From the NCBI GenBank assembly GCA_025362795.1, contig JANYFE010000077.1:1-64000 (forward strand): 64,000 nt of DNA. The letters are read 5' to 3'. The notes under the pieces were generated by a model. That model was not told the origin of the DNA. It did not search any database and saw only the letters and a list, made by a program, of their open reading frames with translations. Below are positions 1 to 7,510 of this stretch, piece by piece (within the stretch, counting starts at the first letter, position 1; the number at the start of each line of letters is the position of its first letter). Origin of the DNA: Rhodobacterales bacterium (GTDB lineage: Bacteria > Pseudomonadota > Alphaproteobacteria > Rhodobacterales > Rhodobacteraceae). The translations under genes and the position numbers were made by a program.

Positions 1-77
1 TGACGTCTGGTCAGGCCGCTTGTTTGCGCGATGCGAACCGCATCCCGTTTGAACTCGTCGCTGTGTATCGCTGCCAT
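1..77 (-). CDS. IS3-family transposase OrfA (HTH subunit), N-terminal 25 residues only
   Basis: The minus-strand reading frame from ATG at 77 gives MAAIHSDEFKRDAVRIAQ followed by TSGLTRR before the window ends. This matches the N-terminus of IS3-family OrfA helix-turn-helix proteins (HTH_Tnp_1 type), which bind the element ends and are joined to the OrfB integrase by frameshifting. A minus-strand AAGGAGA ribosome site precedes the start. Only the first turn of the domain is visible. Family assignment rests on recognised sequence similarity; subgroup is not assigned. Confidence 0.75.
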   Translation of the reverse strand, partial: MAAIHSDEFKRDAVRIAQTSGLTRR

Positions 78-134
78 GTCCGGTCTCCTTGATGGCGAGT
101 ATTGCTCTCAAAAAACCGGAACGAAACCGCGACA
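1..134 (-). mobile_element. IS3-family element, left end (cut by window edge)
   Basis: The first 134 bases look like the 5' end of an IS3-family insertion sequence read on the minus strand. An orfA start lies at 77 with a good ribosome site (AAGGAGA on the minus strand) just upstream. The presumed terminus is at 134, where the minus strand begins TGTCGCGGTTTCG; IS3 elements typically begin with TG. Just beyond 134, the coding sequence of another IS3-type orfA is interrupted in mid-frame, which supports the boundary. The other end and the rest of the transposase lie outside the window, so intactness cannot be judged. Confidence 0.7.
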
Positions 135-257
135 GGTCCAACCTTCGCCTTGAATGCCGGGCTGTGGTTCCGGCGCGGTCGTCTCGTCATGGTCATCTCC
201 TCGCATGCGGCAATCATGCCGTTGTTGCGCGGAAAATCCACTTATCCCAACTGTTCA
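135..257 (-). mobile_element. Remnant of a second IS3-type element, interrupted by the first
   Basis: On the minus strand, ATG at about 196 opens a frame reading MTMTRRPRRNHSPAFKAKV. This is the N-terminus of a different IS3-type OrfA, whose usual continuation would be ALAAV and a helix-turn-helix. At 140 the frame runs directly into the terminus of the neighbouring element, so this orfA is truncated. The outer end is probably at 257, where the minus strand starts TGAACAGTTGGGATAAG. The piece is therefore a dead 5' fragment created by insertion of one IS into another. Its 3' part, if retained, should lie beyond the left window edge. Confidence 0.6.
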
Positions 258-528
258 GTTTTCCCGAACCACCTCTGAATGCACGACGGAATACAGTTCG
301 GAGATTTTAGAGTCCTACAGCACTTCCGAGACGATCGTCGAACAGACCACCACCACTGACGCCTTTGCGACCTAGGAGACCGCGGACGAGGCTGCGACAG
401 ATGATGCCAGCGGTGACGCGTCTGCGGCAGATGATAACGCCGGTGATGCTCCTGCGGCCGATGATAGCGGATCGTCTGATGGCGCCGGCGACGGCAGCAT
501 AGAGGAAATAGCACGGCTTATGGCTTGA
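258..528 (+). pseudogene. Broken acidic, Asp/Ala-rich ORF remnant
   Basis: Reading on the plus strand from the IS boundary, one frame runs through a Thr/Ser/Glu-rich stretch to an amber codon at 373-375. It then continues for 50 more codons of strongly acidic low-complexity sequence (repeated DDASGDA, ADDNAGDA, ADDSG units) to TGA at 526-528. The continuity of composition across the TAG suggests the 3' end of a gene whose front was lost when the IS elements inserted and which later acquired a nonsense codon. No family can be named. Chance low-complexity DNA is the alternative. Confidence 0.35.
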
Positions 529-559
529 AAAGGCCGCGGGTATTGTCCGGGGCCCTTTC
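527..559 (-). terminator. Probable rho-independent terminator of uvrC
   Basis: Immediately after the uvrC stop, the minus strand can fold GAAAGGGCCCCG against CGCGGCCTTTTC with an eight-base loop, one mismatch and one G-U pair, ending in TTTTC. The position directly behind the gene and the T-rich 3' arm fit an intrinsic terminator. Confidence 0.45.
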
Positions 560-562
560 GAT

Positions 563-2419
563 TCAGGGGTTGAGGAAGTTATAGATTGTCTCGGCCATGG
601 ACTGCGAAATGCCTTCCACGGCCGTCAGGTCGGGCACGCCGGCGCGGGCGACTGCCTTAGCGCTGCCAAAATGTTGCAACAGGGCGCGTTTGCGAGTGCT
701 GCCTACGCCCGGGATATCATCCAGCGGGGTGATCGATACCGCCTTGGTGCGCTTGGCAACATGCGCCCCGTTCGCCCAGCGGTGCGCTTCATCGCGCAGG
801 CGCTGGATGAAGTACAAAACGGGGTCGTTCATTTTCAGGGCAAAGGGTGGCGCGTCGCGCCGGTGAAAGACTTCTTTGCCGGCGTCGCGGTCTTCGCCCT
901 TGGCCACGCCGATCAGCGCAACATCTTCCACGCCGAGTTCCGACAGGATGCTGGCCACGGCGGAAACCTGACCCACACCGCCGTCAATTAACAACAGGTC
1001 GGGCCAGGTTCCGGACTTACGATCTGGGTCTTCCTTCAGCAGGCGTTCGAAACGGCGGGTGAGCACCTCTTTCATCATGCCGAAGTCGTCGCTGTTGGCA
1101 CCGGCGGCGGACTTGATGTTGAACTTGCGATACTGGGATTTCACGAAGCCTTCAGGTCCAGCGACGATCATGCCACCCACGGCGTTGCTGCCTGAGATGT
1201 GGGCGTTGTCGTAGACTTCGATCCGGCGGGGCGGCGCATCTAGTTCGAAGGCGTCGGCCAGGCCTTCCAGCAGTTTGTTTTGGGTGGAGCTTTCCGACAT
1301 GCGGCGGGCGAGGCTTTCGCGGGCGTTGCGGGCAGCGTTTTCCACCAGTTCAGCCTTTTCGCCCCGTCGCGGAACGGCGAGTTCGACTTTGCGACCGGCG
1401 CGATCGGACAAGAGTTGACCAACGAGATCTTCGTTTTCGACCGGATGGGACAGCAAGACGAGGCGCGGCGGTTCCTTGTCGTCGTAAAACTGGGCAAGGA
1501 AGGCTTCCATGATTTCGGGCGCTTCGGCACCGGCGCCGGTCTTGGGGTAGAAATCGCGGTTGCCCCAGGATTGGTTGGCGCGGATGAAGAAGACCTGAAC
1601 GCAGGCCTGACCCTGATCCAGATACAGGGCAACGACATCGGCTTCGGTGACGCCAGCGGGGTTGATGCCTTGCGATTGCTGCACCTGTGTCAGCGCCTTG
1701 ATCCGGTCACGCAGCGCGGCGGCGCGTTCGAACTCCATTTCGTTTGAAGCGCGGTTCATTTCGGTTGCAAGATTGGCCTGCACGTCGGTCGTCTTACCTT
1801 GCAAGAACCGTTCGGCGTCAGCGACAAGATTGGCATAAGCGGGGCCGTCGATCTTGGCGACACAGGGGGCAGAGCAGCGTTTGATCTGGAATTGCAGGCA
1901 GGGACGCGAGCGGCCCTCGAACATGGAGTCTGAACAGTTGCGGAGCAGAAAGACCTTCTGCAGTTGGTTCAGGGTGCGGTTGACCGAACCTGCCGAAGCG
2001 AAAGGGCCGAAGTAGCTGCCCTTTTCGGATTTCTTGCCCCGATGTTTCTTGATTTGCGGGAAAGCATGGTCCTTGGCAATCAGAATGTTCGGGAAGGATT
2101 TGTCATCACGCAGTAGCACGTTGTAGCGCGGTTTCAGCTGTTTGATGAGGTTCTGTTCCAGCAAAAGCGCCTCGGTTTCAGTGCGCGTGGTCAAAAACAT
2201 CATCGAGACGGTCTCGAAAATCATCCGGGCGATCCGCAGGGAATGGCCCGAGGGACGTGCATAGTTTGACACCCTCGCTTTCAGGTTGCGGGCTTTGCCG
2301 ACATACAGCACCTCGCCTTTCGCGTTGAGCATCCGGTAGACGCCGGGCGAACCATCCAGCGTCTTGAGATAGGCTTGGATAACCTCATGGCCAGATGGCA
2401 GATTTGGCGAATCACTCAC
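563..2419 (-). CDS. uvrC: Excinuclease ABC subunit C
   Basis: UvrC makes the dual incisions of nucleotide excision repair once UvrB has marked a lesion. The 618-residue product is full length and has all expected parts in order. They are a GIY-YIG nuclease domain (GVYRM at 26-30, YVGKA at 39-43), four cysteines in the spacing of the UvrC iron-sulfur site ([13 protein letters not shown], then CSAPC), and a UVR helix pair for UvrB contact ([14 protein letters not shown]). After these come the RNase H-like 3' nuclease half ([11 protein letters not shown]) and C-terminal helix-hairpin-helix motifs ([15 protein letters not shown]). It stands alone, with its own probable terminator downstream. No alphaproteobacterial LexA box was recognised upstream. 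Confidence 0.97.
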   Translation of the reverse strand: MSDSPNLPSGHEVIQAYLKTLDGSPGVYRMLNAKGEVLYVGKARNLKARVSNYARPSGHSLRIARMIFETVSMMFLTTRTETEALLLEQNLIKQLKPRYNVLLRDDKSFPNILIAKDHAFPQIKKHRGKKSEKGSYFGPFASAGSVNRTLNQLQKVFLLRNCSDSMFEGRSRPCLQFQIKRCSAPCVAKIDGPAYANLVADAERFLQGKTTDVQANLATEMNRASNEMEFERAAALRDRIKALTQVQQSQGINPAGVTEADVVALYLDQGQACVQVFFIRANQSWGNRDFYPKTGAGAEAPEIMEAFLAQFYDDKEPPRLVLLSHPVENEDLVGQLLSDRAGRKVELAVPRRGEKAELVENAARNARESLARRMSESSTQNKLLEGLADAFELDAPPRRIEVYDNAHISGSNAVGGMIVAGPEGFVKSQYRKFNIKSAAGANSDDFGMMKEVLTRRFERLLKEDPDRKSGTWPDLLLIDGGVGQVSAVASILSELGVEDVALIGVAKGEDRDAGKEVFHRRDAPPFALKMNDPVLYFIQRLRDEAHRWANGAHVAKRTKAVSITPLDDIPGVGSTRKRALLQHFGSAKAVARAGVPDLTAVEGISQSMAETIYNFLNP

Positions 2420-2727
2420 GGATAGGAACCTTGCGGGTTGGGGTCGATTCTGTGACTTGGCTGCAATGATACAGGCGTGCTGGCAAGAGGAAAGCTGTCC
2501 ACGGATTCTGTGGATAACCTTGAGGAGAAGTTTTCAGGAAGGGCGAATTTCCGTTGTTTTTGGCCCGGTTCGTTGATCTGCCTATTATTTAGGCACCCAA
2601 TCAAGCCATTGAAATTAAATGAAAGATTTTTGATCACTTGGCAAATGCCTGATAAATCAAGGTAATTTATCAAGGCTTCGTGAAGATGTTCGGCAAAGTG
2701 GACAAGTCGGCCGCGCTTGACATTTTC
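2420..2727. other. 308-bp intergenic region, AT-rich, upstream of uvrC
   Basis: This stretch lies between the uvrC start and the end of the short-chain reductase gene, both on the minus strand. It contains no convincing coding frame. It is clearly more AT-rich than its flanks around 2590-2680, as expected for a promoter region, and carries the dyad described separately. Confidence 0.6.
2650..2672. promoter_or_regulatory. Perfect 8-bp inverted repeat, candidate operator
   Basis: TGATAAAT and ATTTATCA are exact reverse complements separated by seven bases (CAAGGTA). Arms this AT-rich are unusual here, and the site lies in the uvrC upstream region. There is no T tract, so a terminator is unlikely and a protein-binding dyad is possible. 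The regulator is unknown. The site is about 230 bp from the uvrC start, which weakens the link. Confidence 0.3.
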
Positions 2728-3504
2728 CTACTCGACACCCAGCACATCAGGCGTCTGCCAGGCCAGATGTTGCCCGCCATCTACCGCGATCAACTGCCCC
2801 GTGACCGCAGGCGAATCAAGGAAAAAACCGAGCGCCGCGGTAATGTCCGTCAAGTTCGCGCCGCGTTGCAAAAGGGTGGCAGCGCGTTGGCGGGCAAAGT
2901 GAGTTTCGCTTTGTCGGCTACCTTGAACGGTGGGGCCAGGACCGATGGCGTTGACACGAATGTGGGGGGCAAGCGCTTGGGCTGTCGTTCGCGTCAAGGC
3001 CCAAAGCGCCTGTTTGGCCAGGGAATAGGTGATGAATTCCGGTGTCGGTTTCAGGACGCGTTGATCCACCATGTTGATGATCAAGGCCCGCGACAATGGT
3101 TCGCCGTTGATATCGGTCTGGGCCTGCGGAGCCTGGGCGGCAAAGGACTGCGTTAACACGAATGGCGCGTGCAGATTGGACCCGATGTGACGGTTCCAAG
3201 ATTTTCGCGTGGCGGTGGCAATGTTGTCATATTCGAAGATTGACGCGTTGTTGATCAGCACCGTGAGAGGGCCATTCAGCGCCTTTGCGGCGCGAGGGAT
3301 CAGGGTGTCGAGCGCATCATCGTCCAGCAGGTCGGTTTGCACGGCGACGGCGTTGCCGCCCAGCGTCTGGATCGCAGCGACCGTTGCCAGCGCGTCAGTT
3401 TCGCTGCTGGAGTAATGGACTGCGACGTCATGGCCGCGCTGGGCCAGATACATTGCCAGCGACCGGCCAATGCGCTTGCCCGCGCCTGTCACAAGGGCTT
3501 TCAT
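2728..3504 (-). CDS. SDR-family oxidoreductase, FolM/pteridine reductase-like
   Basis: A 258-residue NAD(P)-binding Rossmann enzyme. The nucleotide motif is TGAGKRIG at residues 6-13, NNAS is present at about 86-89, and the catalytic pair is Tyr160/Lys164 (YSLAK). Where classical SDRs have the catalytic serine, this protein has Asp in the run NMVDQRV (Asp147). That substitution, together with KR after the glycine motif, is typical of pteridine reductase PTR1 and dihydromonapterin reductase FolM. A role in reducing dihydropterins is inferred. The start is the ATG at 3504, because the glycine motif follows at once. It is the last gene of an apparent operon with the sppA-like and small zinc-ribbon genes. 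Confidence 0.8.
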   Translation of the reverse strand: MKALVTGAGKRIGRSLAMYLAQRGHDVAVHYSSSETDALATVAAIQTLGGNAVAVQTDLLDDDALDTLIPRAAKALNGPLTVLINNASIFEYDNIATATRKSWNRHIGSNLHAPFVLTQSFAAQAPQAQTDINGEPLSRALIINMVDQRVLKPTPEFITYSLAKQALWALTRTTAQALAPHIRVNAIGPGPTVQGSRQSETHFARQRAATLLQRGANLTDITAALGFFLDSPAVTGQLIAVDGGQHLAWQTPDVLGVE

Positions 3505-3514
3505 GGGCGGCGCC

Positions 3515-3697
3515 TCATCCTTTGCCACAGACGCAGGGAGTGGTGCCGATGACGGCGCGGCCGCAGCTGCCGCATTTGGCGCGGGTAGCAAGTTTCGGCG
3601 GCGGTTCCGGCGGGCCACGTAGAAACTTGGTCACGACATTGCCGATCATCGACAATGCGGCAAGAAAAACGAGAAAAAGGATGACGATCTTTATCAA
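3515..3697 (-). CDS. Small membrane protein with zinc-ribbon-like tail
   Basis: A 60-residue product encoded between the peptidase and reductase genes. It begins with a single hydrophobic helix (IKIVILFLVFLAALSMIG). A proline-rich linker (RGPPEPPPK) and a short C-terminal Cys cluster (CGSCG, then CVCG) follow and could hold a zinc ion. The best start is TTG at 3697, directly after the upstream stop. An ATG at 3702 is out of frame, and the next in-frame ATG lies deep inside the neighbouring gene. Function unknown; position suggests co-expression with sppA. Confidence 0.65.
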   Translation of the reverse strand: MIKIVILFLVFLAALSMIGNVVTKFLRGPPEPPPKLATRAKCGSCGRAVIGTTPCVCGKG

Positions 3698-3698
3698 A

Positions 3699-4490
3699 TC
3701 ATCCCCCGTACTGCGCCCAAAGTGCGCGTTCTTCGATGGCGGCCACGGCATCCTCGGCAAGGTTCAGGCCAAAACGGCTGAGCAAGGGCTTTTTTTGGCC
3801 GTGGGGCACCAGTTGGACCTTGTCGCCGTAAAGGGCCTTCAACTTTGGGACAAGATGGGCCAACCCATCGGCAAGACCCAAATCGACTGCTTGTTGACCA
3901 ACCCAGATATCGGCGTTGAACAGGTCGGCATCTGCGAGGCGGTTGCCGCGGCGGGCTTTGACATGGGTGATAAAAGCGTTGTGGATCGGGGTCTGAATGG
4001 CTTTTAGACGGACGATGTCTTCTGGCTTCTGCGGCAGGAATGGATCGGCGAAGGATTTCGATCTGCCTGAGGTGACGACGCGACGCTCGATCCCTTGTTT
4101 CGCCATCAGTTCGGGGAAGCCAAACGAGGCGAAGATGACGCCGATGGACCCAATGAGGCTGGAATCATCCACCCAGATGCAATCGCCGGCGCAGGCCAGC
4201 CAATAGCCACCAGAGGCAGCCATATCCTCTACAAAGGCATGGACGGGAATATGCTTTTCGTCGGCCATCCGCCGAATGCGGGCGGCGATCAGTGCCGATT
4301 GCACCGGTGAACCGCCGGGGGAGTTGACTTGCAAGGCCACTGCGACAGGCTTGCCGCGGGTGAAGGCACGCTCGATCAGGGGGGCCATGGCGGAGTCTGA
4401 CAGCCCGCGCGAGCCGGTGCCGATCACACCCTGCAGGCGGATCACGTTCACGCGCGGTGGTTGCGGCAGAAAAGGGATGCGGAACTTCAT
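3699..4490 (-). CDS. S49-family (SppA/SohB-like) serine peptidase
   Basis: A 263-residue member of the signal peptide peptidase A family, which cleaves residual signal peptides and other membrane-linked peptides. The Ser/Lys dyad is visible as serine in DMAASGGYWLA and lysine in SGRSKSFADP. The substrate-groove motif VNSPGGSP and the SIGVI strand are also present. The length matches the short single-domain form. There is no N-terminal transmembrane anchor, so it is probably cytoplasmic or peripheral. It heads a minus-strand group with two downstream genes and is divergent from the LysR gene, with 61 bp between starts. The specific substrate is unknown. Confidence 0.88.
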   Translation of the reverse strand: MKFRIPFLPQPPRVNVIRLQGVIGTGSRGLSDSAMAPLIERAFTRGKPVAVALQVNSPGGSPVQSALIAARIRRMADEKHIPVHAFVEDMAASGGYWLACAGDCIWVDDSSLIGSIGVIFASFGFPELMAKQGIERRVVTSGRSKSFADPFLPQKPEDIVRLKAIQTPIHNAFITHVKARRGNRLADADLFNADIWVGQQAVDLGLADGLAHLVPKLKALYGDKVQLVPHGQKKPLLSRFGLNLAEDAVAAIEERALWAQYGG

Positions 4491-4551
4491 GATGTCTTAG
4501 GTAAGTCTGCCGGGCCTTGCGGGCAAGAGTGGAATGCGGGTTAGTGGTGCG

Positions 4552-5442
4552 ATGATCGACAAGTTGGAAATGTTCATTGCGCTGGCCAATGAACGGCATT
4601 TTGGCCGGGCAGCCGATGTGTGCGGTGTGGCGCAGCCAACCTTGTCATCGGCGATCCGGCAGCTTGAGGATCAGTTGGGCGTTCAGTTGGTCTTTCGCGG
4701 CAGCCGGTTTCAAGGGCTGACGCCGGAAGGGCAAAGGGTTCTGGACTGGGCACGGCGGATCGTCGGCGACATGCGGGCCTTGCGGGACGAAATGCGGACG
4801 GTGCATTCGGGTCTGTCGGGCAACCTGCGCCTTGGGGTTATTCCGACCGCTTTGCCGATGATCGCCGAACTGACGGGCGCATTTCTTGCGCGGCATCCGA
4901 ATGTGCGGGTTGAGGTGTTGTCGCGGACTTCGGCCGAGATTTTGGCTGGCATTGAACGGCTGGACCTGGATGCCGGTCTGACCTACCTGGATAACGAGCC
5001 ATTGGGGCGGGTGGCGCAAGTGCCGCTATATACCGAGTTCTATCGGTTTCTTTGTGCGCCGAGTTCGGCGCTAGCGGGCAGAGCCAGGGTGACATGGGCA
5101 GAGGTGGCAGGCGAAGCATTGTGCCTGCTGACCGCCGACATGCAAAATCGCCGGATCGTCAACCAGCATCTGGCGGATGTCGGGGTGAAGGTGACGCCCA
5201 CGGTCGAGTCGAATTCCACCATCGCGCTGATTGCCCATGTAAAAACCGGGAAATGGGCATCGGTGGTGCCGATGAAACTGGCGGAAATGTTCATCGACGG
5301 CGGATTGCAAGCCATCCCGATTGTCGAGCCGGAGGCGGAACATCTGTTGGGGTTGATCACCGCCAAACGAGAGCCACAGACGCCGGTGCTGGCCGCATTG
5401 CTTGACGAGGCGGTAAAACTGGGTGCGCGGCTATTGCGATAG
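4552..5442 (+). CDS. fdsR: LysR-type regulator, probable FdsR of the formate dehydrogenase operon
   Basis: A 296-residue LysR-type transcription factor. The N-terminal winged helix-turn-helix (LEMFIALANERHFGRAA, then QPTLSSAIRQLEDQLG) is followed by a periplasmic-binding-like effector domain from about residue 90. The ATG at 4552 is preferred, because the usual LysR start lies just before the LEMF helix; an upstream ATG would add six residues. It lies 83 bp upstream of fdsG in the same direction. This is the usual place of the formate-responsive regulator in fds clusters. The regulatory role is inferred from that context. Confidence 0.85.
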   Translation: MIDKLEMFIALANERHFGRAADVCGVAQPTLSSAIRQLEDQLGVQLVFRGSRFQGLTPEGQRVLDWARRIVGDMRALRDEMRTVHSGLSGNLRLGVIPTALPMIAELTGAFLARHPNVRVEVLSRTSAEILAGIERLDLDAGLTYLDNEPLGRVAQVPLYTEFYRFLCAPSSALAGRARVTWAEVAGEALCLLTADMQNRRIVNQHLADVGVKVTPTVESNSTIALIAHVKTGKWASVVPMKLAEMFIDGGLQAIPIVEPEAEHLLGLITAKREPQTPVLAALLDEAVKLGARLLR

Positions 5443-5473
5443 ATCGCGCCTATCGACCGACGAGATATCGGTA

Positions 5474-5489
5474 TTGAAATTTCTATCAA
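5474..5489. promoter_or_regulatory. Candidate LysR-type operator upstream of fdsG
   Basis: The dyad TTGA-N8-TCAA lies about 40 bp upstream of the fdsG start, in the only gap between the LysR gene and the structural genes. LysR-type boxes are usually short dyads of this size. No clear promoter hexamers could be fixed, so this is only a candidate site for the adjacent regulator. Confidence 0.3.
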
Positions 5490-5525
5490 ACGGCGTATCA
5501 GGAAAATCGCAGCCGGAGTGCCACA

Positions 5526-5990
5526 ATGACAGATGATATCAGTGCGCAAGTAACCGAGATTTTGGCCCTGCATCAGGGGCGCGAGGGGGCATTGCTGCCG
5601 ATCCTGCATGACATCCAGGCGGCGTTTGGCATGGTGCCGCAAGAGGTGCTGCCGCAGATTGCCAAGGCTTTGAACATCTCAAAGGCCGAAGTTCATGGCG
5701 TGGTTACGTTCTACCATGATTTCCGCGATCGTCGCGCGGGGGCTCATGTGGTCAAGCTGTGCCGTGCTGAAGCGTGTCAGGCTGTCGGTGCGGATCGGGT
5801 GGCAGCGCATGCTCAAAACGTGCTGGGAATTGATTGGCATGGCACGACCCCGGACGGGCGGCTGACGCTTGAGCCAGTCTTTTGCTTGGGTCTTTGTGCG
5901 TGTGGCCCTGCGGCTCTGGTGGATGGGCGGGTTGTGGGCCGGGTCGATGAGGCGCGGTTTGATGCGCTGATTGCGGGGGTGCGGGCGTGA
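5526..5990 (+). CDS. fdsG: NAD-dependent formate dehydrogenase, gamma subunit
   Basis: This 154-residue NuoE-like protein is the thioredoxin-fold [2Fe-2S] subunit of the soluble molybdenum formate dehydrogenase. It passes electrons between the NADH-site subunit and the catalytic chain. The cluster ligands are visible as Cys79, Cys84, Cys120 and Cys124, followed by Cys126 (CRAEAC and CLGLCACG). Length and motif spacing match the 24-kDa subunit family. It starts the structural operon, and its stop overlaps the fdsB start in GTGA, so the two are probably translationally coupled. Confidence 0.95.
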   Translation: MTDDISAQVTEILALHQGREGALLPILHDIQAAFGMVPQEVLPQIAKALNISKAEVHGVVTFYHDFRDRRAGAHVVKLCRAEACQAVGADRVAAHAQNVLGIDWHGTTPDGRLTLEPVFCLGLCACGPAALVDGRVVGRVDEARFDALIAGVRA

Positions 5991-7510
5991 AGATCTATGT
6001 GCCACTGGATGCCGCTGCCAAAGCTTTGGGTTCTGATGACGTTGCGGCGGCGATCGTTTCGGAGGCAGGGCGCCGTGGCGTGACGGTTGACATAGTCCGC
6101 AACGGATCGCGCGGCATGGTCTGGCTGGAGCCGCTGGTCGAAGTGGAAACCTTGACAGGCAGGGTTGCGTTCGGGCCGTTCGAAATAGCCGATGTGGCCG
6201 GGCTGTTCGGGGATTTGTCGCTGCATGCCAAAGCCTTAGGCCAGACCGAAAACTTGCCGTGGATGAAGGGCCAAACCCGGCTGACTTTTGCGCGTGTCGG
6301 GGTCATTGATCCGCTGAGCCTTACCGATTACGCCACACATGGCGGGCTGGTCGGGCTGAGACGAGCCTTGAACATGACAGGGCAGGACGTTGTGGCCGAG
6401 CTGGTCGCTTCAGGTTTGCGCGGCCGCGGTGGCGCGGGGTTTCCGACAGGCATCAAGTGGAAGACAGTGGCAGAGGCCAAGGCCGACCGCAAATACATCG
6501 TCTGCAATGCCGATGAAGGGGATTCTGCAACCTTTGCCGACCGGATGCTGATGGAGGGCGACCCATTTACTCTGATCGAGGGAATGGCAATCGCCGGACT
6601 GGCTGTCGGTGCGACCAAAGGATTTGTGTACATTCGTTCGGAATACCCGCATGCAGTTGCAGTCATGTCGCGAGCCATTGTTCTGGCGCGGGCCGAGGGG
6701 ATTTTGGGCGGTTCGGTTCTGCGGTCCGGTCGCGCTTTTGATATGGAAGTGCGGGTTGGAGCCGGGGCCTATGTTTGTGGCGAGGAAACTTCGCTGTTGA
6801 ATTCACTGGAGGGCAAGCGCGGTGTGGTGCGGGCCAAGCCGCCGCTGCCCGCGCTCGAGGGGTTTTTGGGAAAGCCGACGGTGGTGAACAACGTGATCTC
6901 ATTGGCGACGGTGCCGGTAATTCTGGAACGCGGTGCGGCCTTCTACCAAGACTTCGGACTTGGTCGCTCGCGCGGTACGATCCCTTTGCAAATTGCCGGA
7001 AACGTGAAGTTTGGCGGACTTTACGAATGCGCATTTGGGCTGAGTCTCGGTGAGATTGTTGATAAGATTGGTGGCGGCACTTTGTCGGGCCGTCCGGTCA
7101 AGGCGGTTCAGGTTGGCGGGCCGTTGGGGGCATATTTCCCGAGAACTCTCTTTGACACTCCGTTCGGCTACGAGGAGTTTGCTGGCAAAGACGGTCTGAT
7201 CGGGCACGCCGGCCTAACGGTGTTTGACGACTCGGCAGATATGCTGCGGCAGGCGCGATTTGCCATGGAATTCTGTGCGATAGAGTCCTGCGGAAAATGC
7301 ACGCCGTGCCGGATTGGCGCAGTGCGCGGCGTCGAGACAGTCGACCGGATTGCGCGGGGGGATGCGGCTGCGATTCCGCTGCTGACCGATCTTTGCAACA
7401 CCATGAAGGCCGGCTCACTGTGCGCACTTGGTGGGTTCACTCCCTATCCGGTTATGTCGGCGCTGATCCATTTCCCTGATGACTTCCGCGCGAAGGAGGC
7501 TGCCGAATGA
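5987..7510 (+). CDS. fdsB: NAD-dependent formate dehydrogenase, beta subunit (FMN/NADH site)
   Basis: A 507-residue NuoF-like flavoprotein in which FMN exchanges electrons with NAD. The NAD/FMN glycine motif GRGGAGFPTG is at 146-155, followed by CNADEGD and the family run VCGEETSLLNSLEG. Near the C-terminus, ESCGKCTPCRIG plus a later Cys supply the [4Fe-4S] ligands. About 110 N-terminal residues precede the NuoF core and form an extra thioredoxin-like region as in other FdsB proteins. Translation begins at GTG 5987, overlapping the fdsG stop; the stop overlaps the fdsA ATG. Confidence 0.95.
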   Translation: MKIYVPLDAAAKALGSDDVAAAIVSEAGRRGVTVDIVRNGSRGMVWLEPLVEVETLTGRVAFGPFEIADVAGLFGDLSLHAKALGQTENLPWMKGQTRLTFARVGVIDPLSLTDYATHGGLVGLRRALNMTGQDVVAELVASGLRGRGGAGFPTGIKWKTVAEAKADRKYIVCNADEGDSATFADRMLMEGDPFTLIEGMAIAGLAVGATKGFVYIRSEYPHAVAVMSRAIVLARAEGILGGSVLRSGRAFDMEVRVGAGAYVCGEETSLLNSLEGKRGVVRAKPPLPALEGFLGKPTVVNNVISLATVPVILERGAAFYQDFGLGRSRGTIPLQIAGNVKFGGLYECAFGLSLGEIVDKIGGGTLSGRPVKAVQVGGPLGAYFPRTLFDTPFGYEEFAGKDGLIGHAGLTVFDDSADMLRQARFAMEFCAIESCGKCTPCRIGAVRGVETVDRIARGDAAAIPLLTDLCNTMKAGSLCALGGFTPYPVMSALIHFPDDFRAKEAAE

